From assembly GCA_965140365.1 (NCBI GenBank), contig OZ223196.1: 64,000 nucleotides of DNA; one strand, 5' to 3'. Source of the stretch: Hydrogenovibrio sp965140365. GTDB taxonomy: Bacteria > Pseudomonadota > Gammaproteobacteria > Thiomicrospirales > Thiomicrospiraceae. The stretch's first letter is position 1. Every line of letters starts with the position of its first letter. The notes beneath the pieces were generated by a model that worked only from the letters and a program-made list of their open reading frames with translations, made no database searches and was not told where the DNA came from. The position numbers and the translations under genes were made by a program. Of the stretch, positions 44,606-53,449 are shown one piece after another.

Positions 44606-46603
44606 TCAAGAATTTGGCGTGTTACGTTTCTCTGTTTGCGACAGCGCTTTGTGATGTCCGATTGGGTGCATGAAGTTTTCCAGACGGTCGTACTTCTTGT
44701 TCAGCATCGATTTGAAGATGGTGGTGTATTCCAACACGGCTTTGACATAAGCGCGCGTTTCGGAAAACGGAATGGTTTCAATCCATTGGTCGGCCGAAAG
44801 CACTTTGTCTTCAGGAATCCAGCGGTCAACACGTGCCGGCCCGGCATTGTAAGCGGCGGTGGCTAAAACACGGCTGCCATTATACTTTTCACTCAAATAA
44901 CTTAAGTAGGCGCTGCCCAGCTCGATATTGGACTCTGGAATGGTTAGGCGGGTGTACTGGCGTTTTTTCAGCCCAATTTTTCGGCCGATATAACGGGCGG
45001 TTTTCGGCATAAGTTGCATCAGGCCGACAGCGCCGACCGGAGAACTGATGGTGGGCGAGAAAGCGCTTTCCCGGCGCATGATACCATATACCCAAGCCGG
45101 GTCGAGGGTATTTTTGTTGGCGGCCTGCATCACCGGTTCACGATAAGGTGTCGGGAAACGCAAAGATAAGTCATCCCACTTTTTAACGCGGGAGACGGTC
45201 TGAATCGCCAGGTTATGCTGATCCCAATCCGCCATGAAGTTGGCAATGGCTTCGAAGTCGTCTTCATCGATGTGCTTGAGTAGGTGGTACCACTCGCGCT
45301 TCAAACTGAGTTTCCATTGAATATCGATCAGTTCCTGGATAACGGCCAGCTGAGGATACTTTTTAACCATTTTCGCAAAGTCTTTTTTCTGACTGGGGGT
45401 CGGGTTGAAACGGTAAGGCTGGTCCAAGCGGTCGGCGGACAGGAAACCGTAAAAACTGCGTTGTTTGGCCAGGGTTTGAAAAATGGGGCGGGCATCGGCT
45501 TTTTGGTTCAGTTCCGACAGGGCGCGGGCTTTCCAATAAAGCCAACGGGATTTGGTTTGTTCTTCCGGTGGTAACAAGGCATAAAGATCCAGATAATTGA
45601 CCCAGTTGGACTCGCGGATGGTGACTTGCAACTCCCATTCCAGTGTGCGTTCGTCTTTACCGGCTCGGTCGATTTGAGCGAGGTATTCACTGGCTTTCGG
45701 GTGGTACTGGTAAGCGAAACGAAGGCTTACACGGCTTTGTAAGTGGCTCTCTTCCTGATGGCTAAGTCCGTACTGTTCAGCGCGTTTTTTCAAGGTTTCC
45801 AAGGCCAGTTCCGGCTTGGAGTATGACAGTCTTTGAATGCCTTGTTGAAAAATCGCTTTGCGAATCACCGGCGAGATATAGGATGGCATGTCGCGTGTGA
45901 CGTTCTTCGGGTTTCGAAAGGTTTTAATCCAGTAGTTCAAAGCCTTGCGATCATGTGCCGATAGATCGCGTCCAATTTTCTTGGCCGACTTGAGCTTGCC
46001 TTTTTTCATCGCTAGCTGGGCTTTGGCCCAAACCATGGAACCGGTAATCAGTTTGTGTTTACGTAAGTATTGCTTTACCGGTTGGCAAGTGCTTGGCAGT
46101 TTGAGTTGGCTCTGCCACAAATGCTGCATTTGTTGATCGGTTTTTTCGGTATGTTGTACTTGCATTTGTGCGCGCAAGTCATAGCATTTTAGGGTATTGG
46201 AGCTGTATTGGCCCGGTTCGTATTCTTTTAAGTATTGTGACCACTGGTGGGTTTTTCCCAGGTAGTAGAGCCACTTTCGTTTTAAGAAAAATGGTAACGG
46301 GCTGTTTGGGTGGTTGTCGAGAAACTGTTGGATTAGGGCCGGCGGCGTGTCTTTAATGTGGTATTTGTAGTCCAGGTACACCACATAAGGGTACAGTGGG
46401 TAGTTTTTTAATTCGGCCTGGTATTTTGCAATCAGTGGCCGGTCATTGGCTTTGATGGCTTCATAGGCATCGAGAAAGGTGCGTTGGTTTTGAGTCAGTT
46501 GAGATGGGGCGGGCGTTGAAGCCGACGCCGGCTGAACGCCGAAGGCGACAAAAAAAAGCATTGTTAGGATGTGGTTTAAGCGTCGTTGCTTTTTTCTGAG
46601 CAT
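44606..46603 (-). CDS. slt: Soluble lytic murein transglycosylase (Slt70-type)
   Basis: A 665-residue periplasmic enzyme that cuts the MurNAc-GlcNAc bond to anhydro-products. It has a signal peptide (FGVQPASA), a long superhelical U/L domain (~30-480), and the catalytic SLT domain with GIMRRESAFSP (Glu-512), SPVGAVGLMQLMPKTA and ATAAYNAGPARV. It lies just downstream of mltD, so the two wall hydrolases are one unit. Confidence 0.95.
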   Translation of the reverse strand: MLRKKQRRLNHILTMLFFVAFGVQPASASTPAPSQLTQNQRTFLDAYEAIKANDRPLIAKYQAELKNYPLYPYVVYLDYKYHIKDTPPALIQQFLDNHPNSPLPFFLKRKWLYYLGKTHQWSQYLKEYEPGQYSSNTLKCYDLRAQMQVQHTEKTDQQMQHLWQSQLKLPSTCQPVKQYLRKHKLITGSMVWAKAQLAMKKGKLKSAKKIGRDLSAHDRKALNYWIKTFRNPKNVTRDMPSYISPVIRKAIFQQGIQRLSYSKPELALETLKKRAEQYGLSHQEESHLQSRVSLRFAYQYHPKASEYLAQIDRAGKDERTLEWELQVTIRESNWVNYLDLYALLPPEEQTKSRWLYWKARALSELNQKADARPIFQTLAKQRSFYGFLSADRLDQPYRFNPTPSQKKDFAKMVKKYPQLAVIQELIDIQWKLSLKREWYHLLKHIDEDDFEAIANFMADWDQHNLAIQTVSRVKKWDDLSLRFPTPYREPVMQAANKNTLDPAWVYGIMRRESAFSPTISSPVGAVGLMQLMPKTARYIGRKIGLKKRQYTRLTIPESNIELGSAYLSYLSEKYNGSRVLATAAYNAGPARVDRWIPEDKVLSADQWIETIPFSETRAYVKAVLEYTTIFKSMLNKKYDRLENFMHPIGHHKALSQTEKRNTPNS

Positions 46604-46608
46604 AACCT

Positions 46609-48261
46609 TTAACTCTTAACCCAAACTTTGAGTTTGGTTCCCGGCTGTAATACGGCACTTTTTTTGAGGCCATTCCAGTTGCAAAGTTCTTGAGTGGTGA
46701 CCCGGTATTTTTGCGCCACGACCCATAAGCTTTCTCCTTCTTTTAAAGTGTAGGACACTTTTCGACCATATCGGTTGGAGTGAATGACCAACTGCTGACC
46801 TCTGTAAATAGGCTTGCGAATGCTAATGCCGTTCCATTCGCATAGTTTTCTGGGGGACGTATTGTAATATTTAGCAATGGTCCAGAGGCTTTCGCCAGAA
46901 CGAACGGTGTGGACATGCTTGTTGCCGGTGTATTTTTTCGACTTATCCGCTGAACGCAAAGCGATTTGGTGATTTTGCGGCAACGGAATCAGTAAGGTTT
47001 TACCGGCCCGGAGAAAGCTGCCTTTCATATGATTCAGTTTTTGAATCTCGCGGCTGGAGGTTCGATAACGGTAAGCGATGACACTGAGGCTTTCCCCGGA
47101 ACGAATTTTGTGACGAACCCAGGTGACTTCATAGTCGTCAGGACTGGCCAAATATTCCGCTTCGAAGGCATCGGCCACGTCAATCGGTAACAGCAAGGGA
47201 TGTTTGCCTTTCGGTGGGGTCGCCAAACGCAGGTAACCCGGATTGAGTACTTTCAGCATATCTTGCGAGGTTTGAGTGGCCTGAGCGACTTTCGGCAAGC
47301 TGATTTGATCCGAGACCTGAACTTTTTTGAAATAAGGTTCGTTGGGAACGGGTTCCAGTTCCAGTTGATAGGTTTTTTGATGGCTGACGAGGTTGGATAT
47401 CGCCAAAAGCTGCGGCACATAATGCTGGGTTTCTTTCGGCAGATAAGGACGGATATTCCAAAAGTTCGGGTCGCCGTTCGGGTGTTTTTTAAGGAAACGG
47501 CGTTGCGCTTTCAAAACATTGCCGTAGCCACTGTTGTAGGAGGCTAGGGCGAGCAGCCAGTCATAATCGTTTTGGGCATAAAGGGCTTGAAGATAATCCA
47601 ATGCCGCCTGGGTACTGCGATATACATCTTGCCGCCCGTCGTACCACCAGTTTTGGTGTAGGCCATACATATGACCGGTGGCCGGCATGAACTGCCAGAG
47701 ACCGGCCGCGCTCATGTAAGAGCGTGCATAGGGGTAGTAACCGCTTTCCACAATTGGCAGAAGCGCGATTTCATAGGGCATTTGACGTTTTTTGACTTCT
47801 TGAAGAATGAAGTAAAGGTAAGGTTTAGCCCGGACCGAGACGCGCTTCAGATAGCGTTTTTTGTTGATGTAATAGCTCATGTAGTCCTGATAGTTTTCGC
47901 TATTGGCCGGCGCGAGGAACAGGTGTTCGCTGATTTCCTGCCACAGGTCGTTATATTCCGGTGCCTCTTGGGAAAACACTAAGGCGCGATCCAGTTGATT
48001 GGACAGGTTTTGGTTGGATTTCAGCGCAGTAAAGCGTTCCGTGGACTCCTGAATGGAGCTTTCAAACGCGTCTGTTTCGCGATTTTCCGTGAGAATGGGG
48101 TCGGTAATCGGTAGTTTGGGTTGGTTTTGTTGGGATGCCTGTTGTGCCGTGGTATCAATGTCTTGATAGGGAAGGTGGCTACAGCCGTTCAGCACTAAGA
48201 GCGTGCTGATTACGGTGAATTTTATCCACGGGTTGAACAGGTTACGAAGCGTCTTAGTCAT
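46609..48261 (-). CDS. mltD: Membrane-bound lytic transglycosylase D with three LysM domains
   Basis: A 550-residue lipoprotein (lipobox LNGC) with an SLT catalytic domain (LLPIVESGYYPYA, AAGLWQFMPATG, ALASYNSGYGNV) and three C-terminal LysM repeats starting near HKIRSGESLSVIAYRY, HTVRSGESLWTIAKYY and YTLKEGESLWVVAQKY. It should digest septal or side-wall peptidoglycan from the outer membrane. It overlaps gloB by 8 bp and slt begins 5 bp after its stop. Confidence 0.95.
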   Translation of the reverse strand: MTKTLRNLFNPWIKFTVISTLLVLNGCSHLPYQDIDTTAQQASQQNQPKLPITDPILTENRETDAFESSIQESTERFTALKSNQNLSNQLDRALVFSQEAPEYNDLWQEISEHLFLAPANSENYQDYMSYYINKKRYLKRVSVRAKPYLYFILQEVKKRQMPYEIALLPIVESGYYPYARSYMSAAGLWQFMPATGHMYGLHQNWWYDGRQDVYRSTQAALDYLQALYAQNDYDWLLALASYNSGYGNVLKAQRRFLKKHPNGDPNFWNIRPYLPKETQHYVPQLLAISNLVSHQKTYQLELEPVPNEPYFKKVQVSDQISLPKVAQATQTSQDMLKVLNPGYLRLATPPKGKHPLLLPIDVADAFEAEYLASPDDYEVTWVRHKIRSGESLSVIAYRYRTSSREIQKLNHMKGSFLRAGKTLLIPLPQNHQIALRSADKSKKYTGNKHVHTVRSGESLWTIAKYYNTSPRKLCEWNGISIRKPIYRGQQLVIHSNRYGRKVSYTLKEGESLWVVAQKYRVTTQELCNWNGLKKSAVLQPGTKLKVWVKS

Positions 48262-49060
48262 TCAGTCCGGCCTCAAGGGTTCCAGTGTTATCAAGTTCAT
48301 CTTTCCAGGCTCTTAAGGTTGCATAAGCCTGTTCGTTGGTCAGTTCCGCTTTTCCGGCACGGGCGGCCAGCGTTTCCTTCAGTGGCGATTGGTCGAAGCG
48401 CAGAAACGGGTTGGTTTTCTTCTCAATGCCCAGTGAGGCCGGCACACAGGGTTCGCCACGCTGTGTTTTATGCTTGACCTCGACCTGTCGTGCTGCCATA
48501 TCAAGGTTGTCCGGTTCGGCCAACATGGCGAAGTTGAGGTTGGCGTAAGTGTATTCATGGCCGCAGTATACGTTACAGCTATCCGGCAGTTCACGAATTT
48601 TTAAAAGGGATTGTGCCATGACTCCCGGAGCTTGCGTCCAGGTTTTTCCGCAGCCGGCGGTAAACATTGCATCACCGCACAATAAGGCTTTGGGATGGTA
48701 AAAGCTGATGTGTTCGTGGGTGTGGCCCGGTGTGGACATCACTTTGAAGGTTTCATCATGCACAATAACCTCGTCGCCGTCCGTGACTGGGTAGGTAACA
48801 GGTTTATAGGGCCCATGTGCATTACTGACAATGGGGACGTCTCCGAGTTTTGCTCTCACGGCTGTAATTCCGGCGGTATGATCATAATGATGATGTGTTA
48901 GCAAAATACCGACCAGTTCCAGCTGGTTTTGATGAAAATAGTCGATGACTTTTCGGCTTTCACCCGGGTCAACGATCCAGGCGGTCTTGTCTTGCGGATT
49001 ATCGGAGAGAAGGATCCAAGTGTAATTATCCGAAAGAGTCGGTAAGCCAACGATTTTCAT
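48254..49060 (-). CDS. gloB: Hydroxyacylglutathione hydrolase (glyoxalase II)
   Basis: A 268-residue metallo-beta-lactamase-fold hydrolase that frees lactate and glutathione from S-lactoylglutathione. The metal motif THHHYDHT (His-56, His-58, Asp-60, His-61), CGDAMFTAGCGKTW and the C-terminal NPFLRFDQSPLKETL are typical. Divergent from the methyltransferase gene, the same gloB-yafS-rnhA neighbourhood as E. coli. Confidence 0.95.
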   Translation of the reverse strand: MKIVGLPTLSDNYTWILLSDNPQDKTAWIVDPGESRKVIDYFHQNQLELVGILLTHHHYDHTAGITAVRAKLGDVPIVSNAHGPYKPVTYPVTDGDEVIVHDETFKVMSTPGHTHEHISFYHPKALLCGDAMFTAGCGKTWTQAPGVMAQSLLKIRELPDSCNVYCGHEYTYANLNFAMLAEPDNLDMAARQVEVKHKTQRGEPCVPASLGIEKKTNPFLRFDQSPLKETLAARAGKAELTNEQAYATLRAWKDELDNTGTLEAGLND

Positions 49061-49114
49061 GTCTCACTCGTTAATTGTTATAATGGCGATATTCTAACAA
49101 ATCCGCCGGTTAAA

Positions 49115-49900
49115 ATGATGACGAATCCTTCATTTCAATCCTTTTTACATCGGTTTTATCAGACGTCCAAAGGACAGTCGTTATTCCGGCAGGAAAAGCC
49201 TTTAATTGACCACGCTTTAGCGCATGTTTTTGGCCTGTATTTAGTGCAGTTGGGGCGGGTGTCGTCGGAAAGCTTGCTGGATAACAGCCGTGTCAACTGT
49301 AAGGTGTTACTGGACGACAAACCTGTGATGAAAACCGACGGTTTGTATGTTCAGGCGGATATGGACTATTTACCGATTCGAAACGATGCCGTGGATGCAT
49401 TTGTATTGCCGCATACTTTGGAGTCCGTGACCGACCCTTATCATTTGTTGCGGCAGGTGGATTCGGCGTTGCTGGCGGAAGGGCATGTGCTGATTACCGG
49501 CTTTAATCCCTTGGGGTGTCGAACCATGCGTAATCGATTTGGTGAGCATCGGCGTCATTTCAAAGCGGCGAATCTGATTCGCGCTCATCGGGTTGTGGAT
49601 TGGTTGAGTGTGCTGGGCTACGATATTGAACAGGTCACCTACAGCTCCATCAGTTGTTTGACCCGGCATGATTCGGAACGAGGCACCTGGGGTTGGGTGG
49701 AAACGATGGAAAAAACATTGGGGCGAATGGGGTTGGATTTCGGGAATGTGTACTGCATTCTCGCGAAGAAACGCATTGCATCGCCGACGCCGGTTGGCTT
49801 GAATTGGCGGCTTTCCAACTGGTTGATTGCCGCGAAAGGCCGTCAGGCGGTGGTTTCGAATCGTGCCAGCCGACATCAACGAATGGATAAGGACTCATAA
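49115..49900 (+). CDS. SAM-dependent methyltransferase, YafS-like
   Basis: A 261-residue methyltransferase lacking a strict glycine-rich motif I but with the DYLPIRNDAVDAFVLPHTLE (motif IV-type) and LRQVDSALLAEGHVLITGFNP (strand 5) regions typical of YafS. Its place between gloB and rnhA supports the assignment. Function not known. The frame has two possible Met starts. Confidence 0.78.
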   Translation: MMTNPSFQSFLHRFYQTSKGQSLFRQEKPLIDHALAHVFGLYLVQLGRVSSESLLDNSRVNCKVLLDDKPVMKTDGLYVQADMDYLPIRNDAVDAFVLPHTLESVTDPYHLLRQVDSALLAEGHVLITGFNPLGCRTMRNRFGEHRRHFKAANLIRAHRVVDWLSVLGYDIEQVTYSSISCLTRHDSERGTWGWVETMEKTLGRMGLDFGNVYCILAKKRIASPTPVGLNWRLSNWLIAAKGRQAVVSNRASRHQRMDKDS

Positions 49901-49907
49901 CAACACT

Positions 49908-50351
49908 ATGCAGGAAGTGGAACTTTTTACCGACGGCGGCTGCCGTGGCAACCCCGGCCCCGGTGGCTGGGGCGCGTTATTACGCTTTGGCGAATTTGAA
50001 AAAGAATTGAAAGGTTCTGAGCCGGACACCACCAATAATCGCATGGAGCTAACCGCCGCCATTGAGGGGCTGAAAGCGTTGAAACGCCCTTGCAAGGTGA
50101 CGTTGACCACCGATTCGCAGTACGTCAAAAATGGCGTGACCCAATGGATGGCGAATTGGAAACGTAACAATTGGCGAACCGCCGCTAAAAAGCCCGTTAA
50201 GAATCAAGACCTGTGGCAGGCTTTGGACGAAGCGTTGAAACCGCATGATGTCACCTGGGCCTGGGTCAAAGGTCACGCCGGTCATGATGAAAACGAACGT
50301 GTCGATGAATTGGCGAACTTAGCCATGGACGAACTGATGGCCGCCAACTAA
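49908..50351 (+). CDS. rnhA: Ribonuclease HI
   Basis: A 147-residue RNase HI removing RNA from RNA-DNA hybrids. The start at 49908 gives MQEVELFTDGGCRGNPGPGG; the open frame upstream overlaps the methyltransferase. Catalytic acids are Asp-9, Glu-47 (NRMELTAA), the Asp of TTDSQYV and the late Asp of ERVDELAN; the basic handle WKRNNWRTAAKKPVKNQDLW is present. Confidence 0.96.
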   Translation: MQEVELFTDGGCRGNPGPGGWGALLRFGEFEKELKGSEPDTTNNRMELTAAIEGLKALKRPCKVTLTTDSQYVKNGVTQWMANWKRNNWRTAAKKPVKNQDLWQALDEALKPHDVTWAWVKGHAGHDENERVDELANLAMDELMAAN

Positions 50352-50373
50352 GGTGACCAAAAGGCACGCTGGA

Positions 50374-50955
50374 TTACAGTTGAATGTGGCTGAAATCCGG
50401 TTCGAAAAAATCCACCGACTTTAAAATCTTATCTTTTCGGTAAAGTTTTCCGTCTCGACCGGTCTGGTCTGCTAAACAGCGAATGACGAAAAAGTCGTCC
50501 ACTTGGTCGTAGCGGACGTCAACGTCCAGTGTATCGGCATAGTGCTGCACGGTTTGCTGCGCTTTTGCTTCCGTGGGGCAGAACTTGGAAAAGTTTGAGC
50601 GCACCACTTCTTCAAACACCGCTTGGCTGACCGCGAAGGGGTCTTGCGGTTGCAGTTTGTCCAGAACATAGAGAATGGACATCTGCGAGGCGGCCATCGG
50701 TTCCGATAATGCTAGGTGGTGGGTGATGCCCCAAGCAACGAACAGCATATCGCCCAACGCATCCAATTGTTCGGTTAGGTCATCTTCCTGAAACGCATCG
50801 AAAAACTCTTTGGCTTCTTCATCGTAAAAAAACAAATGGTTGATGCCGTGTTGTTGAGAGGCGTCGTTACCAGCGACCTGGTGCCATTGTGCGGTGGGTT
50901 CCAGAAAAATGCTTTTGGTGTGTTCGTCACGGAAAAGTTGTTGTCTCAGTTGCAT
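50374..50955 (-). CDS. MazG/PRA-PH-like nucleotide pyrophosphohydrolase
   Basis: A 193-residue protein with an all-alpha NTP pyrophosphatase look: EEAKEFFDAF and DALGDMLFVAWG supply the acidic metal residues of helices 2 and 3, and EEVVRSNFSKFCPT plus the late RDGKLYRKDKILKS are typical of the HisE/MazG-like branch. It could sanitise nucleotide pools, which would suit its place between rnhA and dnaQ; the substrate is unknown. Confidence 0.65.
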   Translation of the reverse strand: MQLRQQLFRDEHTKSIFLEPTAQWHQVAGNDASQQHGINHLFFYDEEAKEFFDAFQEDDLTEQLDALGDMLFVAWGITHHLALSEPMAASQMSILYVLDKLQPQDPFAVSQAVFEEVVRSNFSKFCPTEAKAQQTVQHYADTLDVDVRYDQVDDFFVIRCLADQTGRDGKLYRKDKILKSVDFFEPDFSHIQL

Positions 50956-51002
50956 GGTTGCCTCTTGTGTGTGCTTTTTTAGATATTGGAAGCGCAGGTT
51001 GA

Positions 51003-51026
51003 AAAACGGCCAGGCCTGGCCGTTTT
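51003..51026. terminator. Perfect 24-bp palindrome containing CCAGGCCTGG
   Basis: The core at 51010-51019 is extended to a fully symmetric 24-bp palindrome with AAAACGG/CCGTTTT arms. Placed after dnaQ (minus strand), it should end its transcript. Confidence 0.75.
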
Positions 51027-51057
51027 GGGTGTTAAGTGGAAAAGTGAAGACCGGTGA

Positions 51058-51753
51058 CTACCATTGAATGGTGCGTTCACTTGCCTTGCTGATGGCGGCC
51101 AGTTTGCTGGCGTGGGCTTCGAGTTCGGTGTCGGACGCACGAAGCACCTTGAGGGGGGGCCGCTGATGGCTCAGGTTAACTTCTTGAGCTTGATTGGCGT
51201 TGGGGTCTTCATTCATCAGCATTAAATCCGTCTGTCCGCCGGTCATGGCCAAGTAAACATCGGCCAGGATTTCGGAATCGAGTAAGGCGCCGTGCAAGGT
51301 ACGATTGGAATTGTCGATGTCGAAGCGTTTGCAGAGCGCATCCAGGGAATTCCGTTGGCCGGGATAGGCTTTGCGAGCCATTTTCAAGGAGTCGGTAATT
51401 TTGCAGTGTGCTTCGATGGTGCCCCATTTGTTATCCGGCAGCATCGATAATTCGTGGTTGATAAACCCCACGTCGAAAGGCGCGTTGTGGATGATGAGTT
51501 CGGCCCCGGCGACGAAATTCATAAAGTCGTCCACCACTTGAGCGAATACCGGTTTATCGGTCAAAAATTCGTTGGTAATGCCGTGAACGTCAATGGCGTC
51601 TTGTGGGACGTCGCGTTCCGGCTGAATGTATTGATGGTAGTTGTTGTGAGTGAGTTTTCGTTTGACCAGTTCCACGGCCCCGATTTCGATGATTCGGTCG
51701 CCGGTTTTTGGGTCGAAGCCCGTGGTTTCCGTATCCAGTAGTATTTGACGCAT
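51058..51753 (-). CDS. dnaQ: DNA polymerase III epsilon subunit (3'-5' proofreading exonuclease)
   Basis: A 231-residue DEDDh exonuclease: ExoI LLDTETTGFD (Asp-7, Glu-9), ExoII NAPFDVGFIN and ExoIII HGALLDSEILADVYLAM. The C-terminal tail after ~180 is the alpha-binding region. In E. coli dnaQ diverges from rnhA; here they face each other with a pyrophosphohydrolase gene between. Confidence 0.95.
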   Translation of the reverse strand: MRQILLDTETTGFDPKTGDRIIEIGAVELVKRKLTHNNYHQYIQPERDVPQDAIDVHGITNEFLTDKPVFAQVVDDFMNFVAGAELIIHNAPFDVGFINHELSMLPDNKWGTIEAHCKITDSLKMARKAYPGQRNSLDALCKRFDIDNSNRTLHGALLDSEILADVYLAMTGGQTDLMLMNEDPNANQAQEVNLSHQRPPLKVLRASDTELEAHASKLAAISKASERTIQW

Positions 51754-51842
51754 GGTTAAATTGTTTCTCTTAATCTCTGAGAGTTCTTCGGTTAGAATAC
51801 GCTAAATGTTTTCTATTTTAATGCAATTTTGAGAGTCTGAGT

Positions 51843-52268
51843 ATGAGAATTAAAAAAGGGAGTGAAGTCACGTTTCATTACGAGTTGAAAAATGAAAAGG
51901 GTGACTTGCTCGACAGTACGTTTGGTGGTGAGCCGGTGCATTACGTACACGGTGACGGTGAAATCGTCGAAGGGCTGGAAGAGTTTTTGGAAGGTGAAGA
52001 GCCGGGGTTTGAAGCCAGGGTCTCTATTCCGCCGGAAAAAGGTTATGGCGTGACGCGTGAAGACTTGATTGTCTATGCATCCCCGGAAAATTTCGATGAC
52101 CAAGTGGAAATCGCGGTTGGCGAAGTGGTGGAAACCGAAGACCCGGAAGGCAATATGATTCAATTCCGCATTGTGGAAGTGGATGAAGATAAAGTTTATC
52201 TGGACGGTAATCACCCATTGGCGAATCAAACGTTGGAATACCGTGTTGAGGTGGTGGAAGTCGCTTGA
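51843..52268 (+). CDS. FKBP-type peptidyl-prolyl isomerase, SlyD/SlpA-like
   Basis: A 141-residue FKBP with an insert-in-flap domain: KKGSEVTFHYELKNEKGDLLDSTF-type start (fragments), VEGLEEFLEG, PPEKGYG, then the IF insert and NHPLANQTLEYRVEV. The His-rich tail of SlyD is absent, so it is closer to SlpA. It is a folding helper in the cytoplasm. Confidence 0.88.
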   Translation: MRIKKGSEVTFHYELKNEKGDLLDSTFGGEPVHYVHGDGEIVEGLEEFLEGEEPGFEARVSIPPEKGYGVTREDLIVYASPENFDDQVEIAVGEVVETEDPEGNMIQFRIVEVDEDKVYLDGNHPLANQTLEYRVEVVEVA

Positions 52269-52292
52269 TTTAAACTTCTGAGCCCTGGATAC

Positions 52293-52321
52293 AAAAAAGC
52301 CCCGAAACCGGGGCTTTTTTT
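52293..52321. terminator. Bidirectional intrinsic terminator
   Basis: GCCCCG (52299-52304) pairs with CGGGGC (52309-52314), flanked by six A and seven T; serves the convergent FKBP and persulfide dioxygenase genes. Confidence 0.9.
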
Positions 52322-52346
52322 ATGGCCGTGTGTTGGCTGAAATCAA

Positions 52347-53039
52347 TCAGTCGTCCAAGTTGCCGCATTTTAGGTTGCCGGGAACCGCGATGTCGATGCG
52401 TTTCGGGTTCGGCAAATTCAAGTTGTCCATAATGGTCGAGAAGTCTTCAAAAGACGTATTGCTACCGGCGCGGACATTAAAGGATTTTTCTTCACCGATG
52501 GTGGATTGGCTGAACCCTTTGTAGTCATGCGCTGGGAACACCATGGTGTCTTCCGGCAGCTTGAACAGGATTTCCGTCAGTGAGTGATACATGGACTCGT
52601 TGTCACCCAGTTGGAAATCGGTACGGCCGCAGTCGCGGACCAGCAGGGTATCGCCGGTGAAAACCGCACCGTCGATTTTGTAAGTGATGTCGTTATTGGT
52701 GTGACCAGGGGTATGAAGTACATGAATTTCCTGGTTACCCAGTTTGAAGACGTCACCGTCTACCACAAGAATGTCCGCACACTCGGAACCCGAGTTCTTG
52801 TGCACCACCAATTGACCACCGATGCGCTTTCTTAACGGCCCAGCGCCGGTAATGTGGTCGGCATGGATGTGTGTTTCCAGCAGGTATTTAACGTTCAATC
52901 CCAATTCTTTGATGTGCTGTTCGTCACGATCAACTTTTTCAAGTACGGAATCGATTACGGCGGCTTCTTTGGTGTCTTCGTCCCAAATAAGATAGGTGTA
53001 AGTCCAAGTGTCGTAATCAAAAAGTTGTCGAATGTTCAT
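52347..53039 (-). CDS. Persulfide dioxygenase (ETHE1-like)
   Basis: A 230-residue metallo-beta-lactamase-fold protein of the ETHE1 type: ETHIHADHITG (His-57, His-59, Asp-61, His-62), TPGHTNNDITY, TGDTLLVRDCGRTDFQ and FPAHDYKG. It should oxidise glutathione persulfide to sulfite, fitting sulfur oxidation. AAGGAG is placed before the ATG. A palindrome sits ~25 bp upstream and may be an operator. Confidence 0.88.
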   Translation of the reverse strand: MNIRQLFDYDTWTYTYLIWDEDTKEAAVIDSVLEKVDRDEQHIKELGLNVKYLLETHIHADHITGAGPLRKRIGGQLVVHKNSGSECADILVVDGDVFKLGNQEIHVLHTPGHTNNDITYKIDGAVFTGDTLLVRDCGRTDFQLGDNESMYHSLTEILFKLPEDTMVFPAHDYKGFSQSTIGEEKSFNVRAGSNTSFEDFSTIMDNLNLPNPKRIDIAVPGNLKCGNLDD

Positions 53040-53063
53040 GTAAGTCTCCTTTGTCTTCGTTTT

Positions 53064-53080
53064 CGTTCGTATGTCGAACG
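53064..53080. promoter_or_regulatory. 17-bp palindrome upstream of the persulfide dioxygenase
   Basis: CGTTCG-TATGT-CGAACG, a perfect 6-bp inverted repeat with a 5-bp centre, 25 bp before the minus-strand start codon. Shape and place suit a dimeric regulator; the regulator is not identified. Confidence 0.4.
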
Positions 53081-53449
53081 TAACGATTCGCGGGTCTGAT
53101 TATCGCTTTTTTTAACCGGATAAACAAACGCTAATATGCTGTTTGGGCTAAAAAAGTTTAATAATAAAAACAACTTATAATCTTTTATAAAATTAGATTT
53201 TAAGCTCTCAATACTCCGTTAAAACAAGCGTCGTTCGCTCGGATCTCCTTATCGAATTGTGAGTCATTATGGCATGCGGTCGTCTGATATGCATATAGAA
53301 ATAATTAATGGTTTTAATAGTGTTTTGCCAGTCACTGGCCTTTATGAAGGGTTTATTACGAACGATCGAGAGTCATTTTTTATTCATGATTCATCGAAAA
53401 GTTCAGGAGTATTATATTGTTGATAGCTTAAACTAATAGGGGTATAAAA
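53081..53449. other. AT-rich non-coding gap before the SLAC1-type gene
   Basis: About 370 bp with no credible gene. The segment 53140-53220 is very AT-rich and may hold divergent promoters; no terminator or repeat is seen. GGGGT precedes the next ATG. Confidence 0.4.
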
